Shown here piece by piece: positions 23,401 to 35,100 of a stretch of DNA of 64,000 nucleotides. The number at the start of each line of letters is the position of its first letter. The stretch's first letter is position 1. This DNA comes from Drosophila miranda. Lineage: Eukaryota; Arthropoda; Insecta; Diptera; Drosophilidae. The stretch spans positions 31,891,001 through 31,955,000 of the forward strand of contig NC_046675.1 of assembly GCF_003369915.1 (NCBI RefSeq). The letters are read 5' to 3'. Both the position numbers and the translations under genes were made by a program. The notes below the pieces were generated by a model that was given only the letters and a program-made list of their open reading frames with translations, was not told the origin of the DNA and made no database searches.

Positions 23401-26400
23401 CTTCAAAGCTCTCCGGCACGATGGACGATGCCTTGAATTGCAGCAATGAAATGAAAGAAAAACGGAAGCTTAGTAGAGCGTATCCATTCAAAGACCGAGA
23501 GCAAACACATGTCTAGGCTGTGGGTCGGATAGGCTGACTCACTGCAACACTGGACCGCACTCCGAGTCCGACTGTGGTGGCTTCCTCTTGTAGCTTGTAG
23601 CGCTGTAATGTGCTTTTAGCTTGCGATAATTGCAAGCCGAGAGCCGAAAGTAAACCCGAAAGGGAGAGAGAGTCCAGTCCGTTCCGTGCAATTCATTTCA
23701 CTTTATACCTGTACCGTTGTCTTCTTTTAATTTTCAGCCACCATTGGAGCGATACTGGACTCGCGCTGCTATCTGGAGGGTGGCGGCTCGGCGGAGAGTT
23801 TCCTGGCCACCGAAGATCTGGAGGTGGGCTCCATAATTGGCAAACTGCGCATCAATGGCGATCCAAATGCAGAGACTGGCGACATCACTCTGTCGCTGAG
23901 GGAGAAGACTGCGCCCGTAGAGATTTTGGCAGGGAGCAAGGACCTGGCCTTGTCTGTGGAACTGGACAAGGAGGGTGTCAGAGGTCCCTCGTCGATATAT
24001 GTAAATGTTATATGCATAAGGAGGCATTCAACGGATCCGGTAAGTGAAAGCAGGGAATAATAGCATTTAGTTCCACAGGAAGTTTAGTCTAGAACAATGA
24101 GAGCAACACTCAAAGCAATTGTCGATCAGCTTAACGGAGCAATTAATCTAGCCCGGAGTCCTTTCCTTCCTTCCCTCCTGGTCAGTGGCCGCATTTTCTT
24201 GAAGTTTCTCCATTTTGTGGGCTACCGCATTCCACACCTGCAAAGGCACCCCCTTGGGTCCTTACGTGCAATGGTCGTAATGGCGGGGCCAAACAATTAA
24301 CCTATATTGAAGTGAGTTCCTTACCCCACCTCCAGCTAGCTGGCATTGCGTGTTCCCTTTCCTTGGAAAGGTCCTGTTGTGGTTTAGAGCTTGTTAAATT
24401 CGGGAAAACACGTTTCGCAGAGAAGTTGCAGGTTTTCGTAGAACTCAATAAACAATTGAAAACTTTTAGCCAGATGCCCGCACAGGCCAGGCCAGACAAT
24501 AGACGCCCATTTCAATTTTAGAATCAACAACGAAATGTGTTGGCTCCAACTTTCAAGTCAAGGAGTAGCCAAAGGAGCAGGAGGAGTCGGTTGCAAGCCA
24601 CCCTTCGTATGTGTGGGGGGCCTGTGGTTAGCATTAGCTGTGGCTCGGGCTGTGGTGGCCATAAATTAGCCATTAGAGCTTCCGCCTGGCTGGAAGGGAA
24701 GGTCTGGGTGGGAGATTGGCGAGAGGCGTGTGGCGCTAAACATGCAAATATATGCAGGACTCTTGGGCTTTGAACTCTAGGGAGGTCAGTGACCAGTCAG
24801 GCGGCGGACCTAGTCCTAGTCCTAGTCCAGTGTTTGCTGAATCCAAAGTTCTTTCCTTTCCTCACCCCCTAGAGCTTCGTCATCCCCGTCAATGTGCGCG
24901 TGACGGACGTCAATGATAATGCCCCCCAGTGGATTGGCACCCCCTACACGCTGACCCTGTCCGAGGTGACGGTCCCAGGGACAAGGATACTGCAGGGAGC
25001 CCGTGCCGAGGATGCCGATCAGCCAGGTCCCTTCTCCACCGTCGAATATCAGGTGCTGCCCGGACCTTATGCGGAGTTCGTGCAGTTCCTCAATCCCCTA
25101 GAGGGCACTCTGGTGCTGAGGAAGGCTCTGGACTACGAGCAGTTGCAGAATTTCACGGTGAAGCTGAGGGCCCAGGATCAGGGGACGCCGGCACGCCACT
25201 CGGACACATTGCTGCGCGTGGTGATCACCGATGCGGACGATCAGAATCCCAAGTTCCAGCGGGAATCCTACAGCGCAGAGCTGCCCAATGATGGTCGTCC
25301 CGGAGAGCTGCGCATGCGCCCCGAGCCCCTCAAGGCCGTGGATCAGGACGAGGGCATCTGTGCGCCCATTCAATACACCATTGTCCAGTCGCAGGACGCC
25401 AAGTACTTCCGCATCCATCCGCACAACGGACAGATCACCCTGCTGACGCCCATTGGCTATGGGGAGATCGCTCACGGGGCCACGCTGGTTGTAAAGGCCA
25501 CGCAGATCGACAATCCCGATCGCTATGCCCTGACCACAGTCCAGCTAACGCGCCCTGGCAGCCACAGCGATCTCAGCACGCTCTCCTTTGTCCAAAAGCG
25601 CTTCGTGATGCGCATTCGCGAGGACACGGCTGTGGGCAATCGTATCCTGGCGCTGCCCACAAACAAGCCGGGAAAACACTTGAAATACACCATACCAGAT
25701 CCCGTCAACTCTCAGTTCTTCAGCGTGGGATCGCTAGGGGAACTGGTGCTGGCCAAGCCGCTTGACTACGAGAAGATGACGAAGCACGAGTTCCAGGTGC
25801 TGGCCACCGATGGGATGACCAACAGCACAGCGGAACTGACTCTGGAGGTGATTGATGTCAACGACTGGGAGCCGCGATTCCGTGAGACCCACTACGAGTT
25901 TATGGTGCCCAAAAGCGTGAGTATTCTAGGGAAATACTTTAAACAGAATCATCCATTATCTAAATCCCTTCCAGCAGTCGCTGCAGTCGCGCACGGACAC
26001 CTTTGAGGGTGTACTGATTGGCAAGGTGGAGGCAGCCGATGGGGATCGCAATGACAAGCTGGAGCTATCCCTGCGCGGCCAGCATGCCGGGCTCTTTGAG
26101 ATCGATGCCACTGGGAACATCTATATGCGGCCGGAGCAGCTGCAGAGCCTGAATGAGTCGACGGTGCATCTGATAGCCATTGCCACGGACACAGGAGTGC
26201 CGCCCAGGAGCACCTCTGTGCCAGTGAGCGTCACAATGGAGGGACTGACGCTGGCCCAGTCCGGCTGGAACAGCAATATGCTGGGGATGTTTGGCATGAT
26301 TGTTGGCCTCTTCCTGATGATCATCTTGGCCCTTACCTGCTACATTGTGCGATCCAAGAAGCAGGGTAAGAGCAGTGCCAGTGCCCTGGGTCTCGGCCGG

Positions 26401-27042
26401 AACAGGGTCCACAGCCAGGCGCACAGCAGCGTTTCGTCCGCTAATCTGGTGACCCACGAAAAGCTGGCAGGGAATGGCAATGGTGCCAGCGTGACCAGCG
26501 GCGGTGTCTCGGTGCTGCACATGAAGCATGGCGGGAACATCACTATGGCCAATCCCATGAACAACGGGTTGCATCATGTGGCCAGTGGCGCCAGCAGCAG
26601 CATGGCTCTGGGCAGCTCCGCGGCTCTTCTGGAGCGGGAAAGGGAGCGCGAGAGGGAGCGCCAGCGGGAGAGCTATGCAGCCACAGTTCGCAGTAAGTTG
26701 GAGCTACATTCTGCCGCTTCCTTTCAGCCTATCCCCCGCAAAACTCATCCCGAACATTGACTATTAATAGTCTTCTTGCCAGGCATCGTTTCGAGGGCCT
26801 CGGCCAATGGCCAGCTGTACGAGGAGGACGAGATCGAGCACGACTCTCTGCAGACGTCGACGACGACGCCGGAGAACAACAATCGGAAAGTGCCGGCCTT
26901 AGTAGGAGCTGTGGGTGGTGCAATGGGTGCAAATGGTGTCACCACCATCACCACCGCCTCGGCCAATGCGGGCCAGTCCAATCTGCTGTCAGCCACCGAT
27001 GCCATGAGCTCCTCGGAGAACAATCTGACGGTCTACTTCTAG
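20403..27042 (+). CDS. Cad96Cb: Cadherin 96Cb, single-pass cadherin-family membrane protein
   Basis: Exons 20403-20463, 23738-24039, 24873-25916, 25975-26692 and 26783-27042 join to 794 codons plus stop. Exon 1 holds a short signal peptide (residues 1-21, IAVFCWL core). The extracellular part has several cadherin repeats marked by the calcium motifs DVNDNAP (about residue 133), DADDQNP and DVNDWEP. One transmembrane helix lies at about 571-595, followed by a 200-residue cytoplasmic tail rich in Ser/Ala/Gly with an Arg-Glu alternating stretch and the end NNLTVYF. There is no kinase domain, which separates it from the sister gene Cad96Ca (stitcher). Its role is poorly known; calcium-dependent adhesion is inferred from the family. 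Intron 1 is 3.3 kb. The exon 4 acceptor is a CAGCAG tandem. Identity as Cad96Cb fits the 96C neighbours. Confidence 0.87.
20464..23737. other. First intron of Cad96Cb
   Basis: A 3.27-kb intron beginning GTAAGTTC and ending TTTTCAG. It holds a TTCATA hexamer microsatellite (about 21680-21708) and a TA/CA simple stretch (21437-21475). I see no nested gene with confidence; a 123-codon minus-strand frame at 22060-22431 has no recognisable features. Confidence 0.75.
24040..24872. other. Second intron of Cad96Cb
   Basis: An 833-bp intron with GTAAGT donor and CCCCTAG acceptor. No coding features. Confidence 0.8.
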
Positions 27043-27608
27043 AAGCTGGGGGGAGGATGGAGGTGATGAAGAGGAGGAGTTGTAAATATCGCTGCTAAGT
27101 CAGTTTAGGATTAGGATTAAGGCCCCCAGCACTGTGTATGTACATTGAGTAGACCAAATATAGCATTGTAAACAGTCCCCTCCCCGCACACGATTTTAGG
27201 CTAAGTCCAAGCGATTTCCATTGTAAAGTTTTTGCTTCCCAGAAGAGGTCCGATCCCACAGAGATCGCAGGGAATTCCTGTTTTTCAGCTAATCCAGAGC
27301 GTGTGAAACTTCTCGAAATACATGTATGTTTAAAGAATCTCGATGTCTATAATGCGAAGGTCTTAATTTCTACTTCGATTCGGAACGATCTTTACAACTT
27401 TGGCATGGGGCGAACATAAAAACTGATACGAGTAGGAATCAAATCGGTGGACTTACAACATACTAAAATATGGAACATAAATCACTGGAAATTATACAAT
27501 TATAAAGGGGGAAAAGCGAAAAGAAATACTGGGAATACACAATTAAAATTAATTGATAGGAAAATGCTGTCGTCTGTACTCCTTCAGTCCGATGATCCGA
27601 TCCGATTC
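27043..27608. other. Convergent 3' flanks of Cad96Cb and Alg9
   Basis: 566 bp between two stop codons, presumably the two 3' untranslated regions. Nothing else is seen. Confidence 0.6.
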
Positions 27609-29653
27609 CTACCTGCCATTGCGTTTGGTTTTGCGTTTGAGGAGATTAAAGTCGCCGTACTGGATGTGATTGTCGGTGAGGAATGGCACGTAAAAGGCAC
27701 GCAGCAGCTGGTGCGACTTTTCGGGTATGAGGAACGGCAGACTCTTCATAATGGACCAGTCTTTAGTGCGCTTCGAGTAGCTGGGCTCCAGGGCCGTGTA
27801 CTTGCCCTCATCAAAGTCGACAAGGAAGTCGCAGCGATCGTAGTCAAAGTACATGTGCTCGTTCTCCTGGTTGAGATCATTAAAGTAGGGATGCACCACT
27901 TGGGTGGCATTTGGTCCATCTACATAGTAGGCCGGCAGCATGCCGCGGAACTCGGACTTGAGGAAACGCAACCGGAAGTTCCGGGCCGGGAAGAAGAAGC
28001 TGCCCGGATATCGGTGCCAGTCCTTGCCGATGCACACATTGTAGATCTGATTCGGATTGTACTGGGGCGTCGCCTTGAACTGATTGAGCTCCAGCATCAG
28101 GTCCATTGGCGCATGGTAGTTCCGATACAAGGAAAACACTCGCGACAGCCCCAACAATGTGCTGGCCACCATCACAATGATGGCAATAAACATGGTGTGG
28201 TCGAGGTAGTGCACGCCCGCCTTGATCTTGAATATCAGCATCTTGAAGCGGAAGAAGATGCGCTGGTACACATCCACGGTGATGGCGCCGCACAGAGAGA
28301 TCAGCGGGTACACGGGGAAGAGGAAACGCTCCTCCTTGTGTGGCTGGGCAAAGAACACCAAGAGCCACAGGTACAGCGGCGCCAGGGAGATGTAGTGCGG
28401 GAAGTTCAGCGTTGACTTGGACTTGGCGGGCACAATTAGATAGTCCATAACCAGCATGATGGGTAGTTGAAGAGCCAGCAGCTAAAATGAAGGCGAAATG
28501 AAGGCCTGCAGTTGGGTGATCGGCCTATCAGACTCACCCAAATGATATTAAAGTTGAGGAAACCATTGACAATGTAATAACTGATTGGTTCAGTGCCAAA
28601 AATGTTCGGTCCATGGCTGGTGAAGACGTTGTACCAGACGATGTTCAGGGGAGCGAAGGTTAGCTTGCCGAAGTAGCTCGTATCGATGGCGATCATGGGA
28701 ATGGCTACTGTCGCACCCGAAATCAGAGTCCACTGGACAAAGGTTTTCCAGTCCCGCTTGCGCAGTAGCAGTTCCAGCACCAGCGGCACTCCAATCAACG
28801 CGGCGAATGGCCAACCGAGCAGCGCCGAGATGGCCGTGAAGAAAATGGCGAGGCTATAGTGTTGCTGCCACCAGGCGGCCAAGGCGGAGCAGCCAAAGTA
28901 CATGGAGAAGGAGGAGGGCAGCAGAGCCGTGCTGGAAACGAACATGCCTACGCTGAACAGCTGGAAAATCAACCAAAGGCGTCCAATGTGTATGCCAAAC
29001 TCCTGACAAATGGATCTGAAAGGAGTGCAAGAAGCGTTAGAGACGTTCTAGATGGCACCAGGGGGGTACGCACTTGTACATAAACCGCTCCATGACCGCG
29101 CAACCAAAGCCCAGCATGCAGCGCACCATATAAAAGATGAGTATGGGACTGGGATTGAAGATCTTCTGGTAAAAGTAGCCGGGCACACCCTGCAGCAGCA
29201 GATAAGTGTAAGAGCGCAGACCGAATTCCGGACTGTATTCCCACGTCTGTAGGCCATGGCCATTGATGATGTAGTGCAGCGGCTCCCAGTAGTTGAAGGT
29301 CTCATCGCAGTCGGCAATGTAGGCCCAAATGGCGCTGCACAGGCGAGCACTCACGAATGTCTTAAATGCTGTATCCAGCCCGACACTGGGCGTGATGGGA
29401 TTTGCATTGCTCGCCTCCGGCACACTGCTTGTGATTTGCTTTCTGCAAGAAAAACACATCTTAATTCAATGGAAATTGCATTTCTCTTATCCCGTACCTA
29501 CCGCTTTTTTGACTCTTTTTCCTTTTTGTTGCCGGCCGAGGCGGCGTCCTTGTTACTACCATTGAGTCCCAGTCGCTTGGGTGGCTTCTTGGGCAGAATC
29601 TGGTTGTCTGCTTTGTTGGCAATGTATCGAGCCCGTGCCGAGGGAGGTGACAT
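27609..29653 (-). CDS. Alg9: Alg9, ER alpha-1,2-mannosyltransferase
   Basis: Minus-strand exons 29653-29502, 29442-29074, 29015-28538 and 28481-27609 join to 623 codons plus stop, the usual length for ALG9. After a lysine-rich cytosolic start come the GT22-family motif DETFNYWEPLHY in the first lumenal loop, many hydrophobic membrane helices, and the conserved HKEERFLFPVYPL segment. The carboxy-terminal domain is lumenal. ALG9 adds two mannoses from dolichol-phosphate-mannose to the lipid-linked oligosaccharide in the ER membrane, an essential step for N-glycosylation. The ATG at 29653 lies 403 bp from the divergent TfIIFbeta start, so the two share an upstream region. A long frame on the opposite strand (27447-28415) is a shadow of the last exon. 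Confidence 0.94.
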
Positions 29654-30056
29654 TATCTCTCAGCTTAATTGGGAAAAGCCCGGCGTGAAAAAATCTAATC
29701 AGAAATTCCAATTGGATATCAAACAGCTGATCAGTGCTGGGCAACGACTACCGCATTCAGTTTCTATCGCTCATAGGGATGGACAAACCTTGATGATGCA
29801 TCACGCACGAGTAACATATCGTGCATGAATATTAGAAAGTATAAAATATAAGCGAAAGGCTTGTCATTCGAGAAAATTACATTGCAATTACATTATTTGC
29901 TGTTAGCTGCGAGGCAATATTTAGTTGTTTATAATTATTTAGGGCAAACATTTCGAAGAAGCGCTCATCGCTGGTGCCCTTGCTAATCACGCGATCATCT
30001 CTATCTTATGCCTTCGTCGCGTTGTAAGAAAAATTGTATATAATATCTGGCCAAAA
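29654..30056. promoter_or_regulatory. Shared divergent promoter region, Alg9 / TfIIFbeta
   Basis: 403 bp separate the two start codons. No TATA box is obvious on either strand, as usual for housekeeping pairs. Confidence 0.6.
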
Positions 30057-30965
30057 ATGTCGAAGGACGATAAAGACAAGGTGCAAATTATTGATAAGGA
30101 CTTGGATCTATCCAATGCTGGACGCGGCGTTTGGCTGGTGAAAGTACCCAAATACATTGCACAGAAATGGGAGAAGGCTCCCTCAAATATGGACGTGGGC
30201 AAACTGCGGATCAGCAAGACGCCGGGACAAAAGGCCCAGGTGTCACTCTCACTCACACCTGCCGTGCTGGCCCTCGATCCGGACGAGAAGATTCCCACAG
30301 AGCACGTCTTGGACGTGTCACAGGTGACGAAGCAAACGTTAGGGGTATTCTCGCACATGGCTCCAGAGGCGGCGGCCAACATTGGCAAGGAGAACTCGAC
30401 AGCACCGGGCGCCGCGCCGGACAACGAAAAGCTATATATGGAGGGCCGCATTGTCCAGAAGTTGGAGTGTCGCCCCATAGCGGACACATGTTATATGAAG
30501 CTGAAGCTGGAGTCCATTCGCAAGGCGTCGGAGCCCCAGCGCCGGGTGCAGCCCATTGATAAGATTGTCCAGAACTTCAAACCTGTCAAGGATCACGCTC
30601 ATAATGTAAATCAGTATATCATGCCTCTGGTTCTGTTCGCAATATTAATTTTTGGGTATTTCCAGATCGAGTATCGGGAGCGTAAGAAGGCGGAGGGCAA
30701 GAAGGCTCGTGACGACAAGAATTCCGTGATGGATATGCTCTTCCATGCATTTGAAAAGCATCAGTACTACAACATTAAGGATCTGGTGAAGATCACGAAC
30801 CAGCCCATTAGTTATCTAAAAGAGATTCTCAAGGATGTCTGCGACTACAACATGAAAAATCCGCACAAAAACATGTGGGAGCTCAAGAAAGAGTATCGCC
30901 ACTACAAGACTGAGGAGAAAAAGGACGAGGAAGAGCACAAGTCGGGCAGCAGCGATTCGGAATAA
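30057..30965 (+). CDS. TfIIFbeta: TFIIF beta subunit (RAP30)
   Basis: Exons 30057-30605 and 30666-30965 join to 282 codons plus stop; the usual length is about 250-280. The N-terminal part (GVWLVKVPKY..Q.W) is the dimerisation domain that pairs with TFIIF alpha (RAP74). The carboxy-terminal winged helix (about residues 205-260, LFHAFEKHQYYNIKDL...ISYLKEILKDVC) contacts DNA in the pre-initiation complex. TFIIF escorts RNA polymerase II to promoters. The intron of exactly 60 bp (30606-30665) has no stop in frame, so the unspliced frame is also open. It is spliced out in my model because it encodes a hydrophobic stretch foreign to the family and has good GTAAAT/TTCCAG ends. Confidence 0.95.
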   Translation: MSKDDKDKVQIIDKDLDLSNAGRGVWLVKVPKYIAQKWEKAPSNMDVGKLRISKTPGQKAQVSLSLTPAVLALDPDEKIPTEHVLDVSQVTKQTLGVFSHMAPEAAANIGKENSTAPGAAPDNEKLYMEGRIVQKLECRPIADTCYMKLKLESIRKASEPQRRVQPIDKIVQNFKPVKDHAHNVNQYIMPLVLFAILIFGYFQIEYRERKKAEGKKARDDKNSVMDMLFHAFEKHQYYNIKDLVKITNQPISYLKEILKDVCDYNMKNPHKNMWELKKEYRHYKTEEKKDEEEHKSGSSDSE

Positions 30966-32135
30966 CATTCCATCCGATCCATACTCGCACCGAATGCCAT
31001 TTATTGTCCGGTGATCACTGCGAAATAGTACCTTTAACTATCCAATTGCATTAAAACATATTTAAGTACGATAATTGCATATTTTCTTTTATATTCTTAC
31101 GACTACTTAGAGCTACAAAAAAATTGGATTTTTGTTGGTTTGTTTGCACATTTGTAAATAGATGTTCAGGCCTTAAATCAGGTAAAATATGCATATGTAT
31201 GGTACGTACTGTATGCTAATTTGTGTATAATATATACAATAGTTTATGCTGTGTGGTGTATATGTACATTCCCTAGCTAGCTTCTCTTATTTACAGTTAA
31301 AATTTCAGAAGAAAATTTCTATTTTTGATACATTTGTACACTACGAGATCAGGTACTTGATGCTAGTACTATCAGCTCATGAATTCCCGAAACACTTCCA
31401 GCAACTTAGCCATTAAATAAAATGTCTTCTCTGATTTTGTCTGAAATGCAAACAACCAAAACATTCAGTGATGTTTGATAATGATAATGAAATGAAATAA
31501 GGAAAATAAAAATGCAAGAAATTAATTGAAAAATAACCCATACAGGCCGATCGTTCCACAGATCGACTCGCCTTTTCGAGGATATAGTCTCGTATGCCTT
31601 ACAGGGTATAAAAATGGAAAAAAATAATAATACAAAATGAATGAAATTAAATTAATGGCAAATAATAGAAATCAAAATTAAAGAAAAATAAAACAAACAA
31701 ACAAAATGTCTTAAACAATAAATCATAACCGAAAAAGAGGCAAGAATTATTCGACATACATTTGAAGGGCATTCTGAAATTTGTTCAATGCTTAAGGAAA
31801 TCGAGCTTAAATAATACTGTTCCAAAATTTGCCGACATATATATGGCATAGTCGACAAACGGTAATGGTATAAAATTACACTTAAAGATAAATATATGCA
31901 CGTGCTCAAAAAATTCAACTAAAATATTGCATGGCTATTGGGAGCCTCTTAATTTTGCAGTACAGCTGGGAAAAGTGCAGCATTTGCAGATCCTGCGGAG
32001 ACACAATATAATGTGTTAGAAAATTCGATATGAACACAGAAAACAGACAACTATACACACTGTACACCCACTAGGAGACGGCTAATCTACAGAGAAATAG
32101 GCTAATACACATTAAACATTAAGACAGGACAAATT
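30966..32135. other. Convergent 3' flanks of TfIIFbeta and Cap-H2
   Basis: About 1.2 kb of AT-rich sequence holding the two 3' untranslated regions. No gene is seen. Confidence 0.6.
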
Positions 32136-35100
32136 CTACTGATTCTTCTCCGACCACATCGCAGAAGAAGCCATCGACGATATACCAGAGTCCCCATCAT
32201 CTCGCGATTGGGAAACTTTCGGTATGGCCTTAATTAATCGCACCATTTTCACATGCGCTTCTGCTGTCACTGGAACAACTTCCGTTGACTTGCGTTTTAG
32301 TCGTTTCTTATCCGCAGCCGGCTTTGTCTTAACCACATTCAAATTGCCAATATCATCTTCTGGATGGACCTGTTTGCGCTCCGTACTCATGAGTTGCATT
32401 TTATACTCGGAAATGTCGATGGGCTTGCTTTTATCACGATCTACATTTTTCAGCACTATATTCCCGTCATTGAGCTGCAAGTGAAAAGCGAAATGCCATA
32501 TAAATCGGTTGCAGAACTATCTCACATCGTCAAGAGCTTACCAATTTCAATGAGGCAAAAAAATGCCGACCCATGGTGGTATTATCTTTGCCCCGCATCA
32601 CATCGGCCAGTGTAGCTCTGCCATGGCGCTGCTGACACGTTTCGATGATCTCGGTTCCCAAATCTTCAAATTTGAAATTCTGCCTTTCGTGAGCTACTTC
32701 CAGCATGGGCGCTATTTTTATGTGCCAATCCCTCACCTGCAATTAAATTGGTAAGTTCTTTTCTTGGATTGAAAGTGTAATCTTAAGGGTTTCCTACCAG
32801 ATCGCTGGAGTCTGAAAAGCCTCCTTTGTCAATTCGGAACGGATTATCAACTCCCAGGTCACTGCCATGAGTACTGTTCGCATCTTCCCTCCAGTCGTCG
32901 TGGGCCATCGCACTTCCAGGTCTGCTTGGGTTCGTCGGCGCTTCGTTTATGTTTAAACTACTTAAAATTGAGTCAATTTGTGTGGTACCTAAGCCACAGT
33001 CGTCTAGGTTGGTTTGATCATTTACTGGCACCGATGCTCCTGCATCTGGTTGTGTGGTATCTAGAGCAGGGATATCTGCCTTGGGTTGATCATCTGCAGA
33101 CATAGCTGCTGCGTCAAGTTGTGTGGCATCTAAGCCACTGTCGTCACCGTTGGCTTGCCCATTTGCAGGCAATGCTGCTGCCTCTAGTTGTGTGGCATTT
33201 ACAGGCAGCCCTGCTTTGTCAGTTTGTGTGTCATTTAAGCCACTGCCGTCCACGTTGGCGGATTCATTTGCTCGTGACTCAAGTTGTGTGGCATCTAAAC
33301 CACTGTCACATTTATCCAACGCTGCGGCGACAAGTTTTTTGTCATCTGCAGGACCTTCGTCCCCGTCGGTAGGTTCGCTAAATCCAAGAAGTGTTTCAAC
33401 CGATATTGGCCGCGAATCGTACCTCATGTCGTCAACGCCAGAGTCGTGGGTGGATCGCCGAAAGCCCAAGAAATCTATTTAGAAGCAGATTAAAGTTAAT
33501 CATTTGTAGCAAACATGAGAAATGTTGGAAAATCAAGACACATACTATTATCCAAGTCAAACTCCAAGCTTAGCCTCATTGGATCATTACGTTCTCTGCC
33601 TGTGGCAGATTCTTCGGTATACTCTACGATCGCAGGTGTCAACAGTCGGACAGCTTTTGGAGGCTTTGGTTCTGCATCTCGTTTGGGGGGAATGCGCTAA
33701 AATGGGTGAATAAAAAGAAAATTAGTTATAAACATTGAATGGCCAGGGATGTGCACTACTTACAGCCTTCTTGAACAAATCGAAGTCTGTTGGAAGCTTG
33801 AAAAGTTTTCTCCGTCTTAGACGGGCTTCGGGAATCCCAAAAATGTTCAATTCAAGCGGATAACAGACTTCTATTGGAATGGTCACAACTTCTTCGACGA
33901 AAGTGGGCGGCCGTTCAGGAGGTTCGTCTTCCGTTATACCAACCAGAGCCCGCATCTCGTCATCGATGAGCACAGTGACGGTATCCTTGTTGGGCACTCC
34001 TGGTAGAATATCTCTGACCATCACCTTGGGCGACAGCGACTGCAGGCGACGTTCGTCGATATCTGAAAGTACAACACCTTCGTCGTCAGAAGACAGGCCT
34101 GCAAAAACTGTTCGCAAGTCAAGTGTGCAAATTCGCGGATAATGTCCACAACAAAAGATGCAAAAAAAGAAACCACAATGTGAGTATCAACTTATACAAA
34201 AACAAAAAATGATTCAAAAAATCTTATCCGTAGTACGCTTAAAGTATTGGGTTAGTGATTAGTTTACCTTTCGGCTTTTCGGAACCGATTGTCAACGCAT
34301 TCATTTCAGAGTCCGCAGTGTCCAAGATACTCGACTCATTCGAGTACTCGTTCCGTGTAGCTGGCAGGAGGGTGCTGCTCAAAGCAGGTCCTTCCACTAG
34401 GCTTGCACTCAAAGCGGCACTCTCAAGTTTGCTGCTGTCCAGCGTCGTGATATCCAGGGTCATACCCAGACCCGAGTCCGATGAGTTTAACGTTTGCAAC
34501 TTTTCCCTCGGGTTTAGCGTTTCATTCACTTCCATAGGCTCCGTCACCTCTTCTGGCATCGTCCCGATAGATGAGTCAAATGCCTCCATTGCTTCATCTT
34601 CTGTTCGCGACTTTTTATTGCAGCTGGCATCGATCTCCACCGCCTCGAGCGTCCTTTTCATTGTTTCCGCCAACATGCTTCCACTGGTTCTCGCCCTCAC
34701 TGTGGCACCATAGCGCGAGGCCAGCATTTGGTTCTCCAGGGCAATGTATTCAGAGAGAAACTCATCCGTGGTCATGTGAACGTTGAGAATATCCTGACTA
34801 AGATTCTGCGAATTAACGTACTCTTTAATCAGACTGAGTCGCTCGAATTGTATGTCGGGGAGCAGCGTATTGTAGCGGTGCTCGATGTGATAAGAAAACA
34901 GTTTATACTGCTTCTTTTCATCGATCTCCGAGGCCTGACGGGGATCCACGATCGGGGCATTTCGCCACAGATTGGGCGGCGTATGGTCCTGGTACAGATA
35001 CTCGATCGTTCTGTTTCTGCTACACTTTGCCATGCCCGTTGTACTAAACCGCTTCTCCTCGGACATTGTCTTGAAGGCTCGCGGTTCTAGATTCACCAAA

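Noticed and set aside
27447-28415. 322-codon plus-strand frame
   Set aside because: It lies entirely antisense to the last coding exon of Alg9, which has clear family motifs. The frame is a codon-bias shadow.
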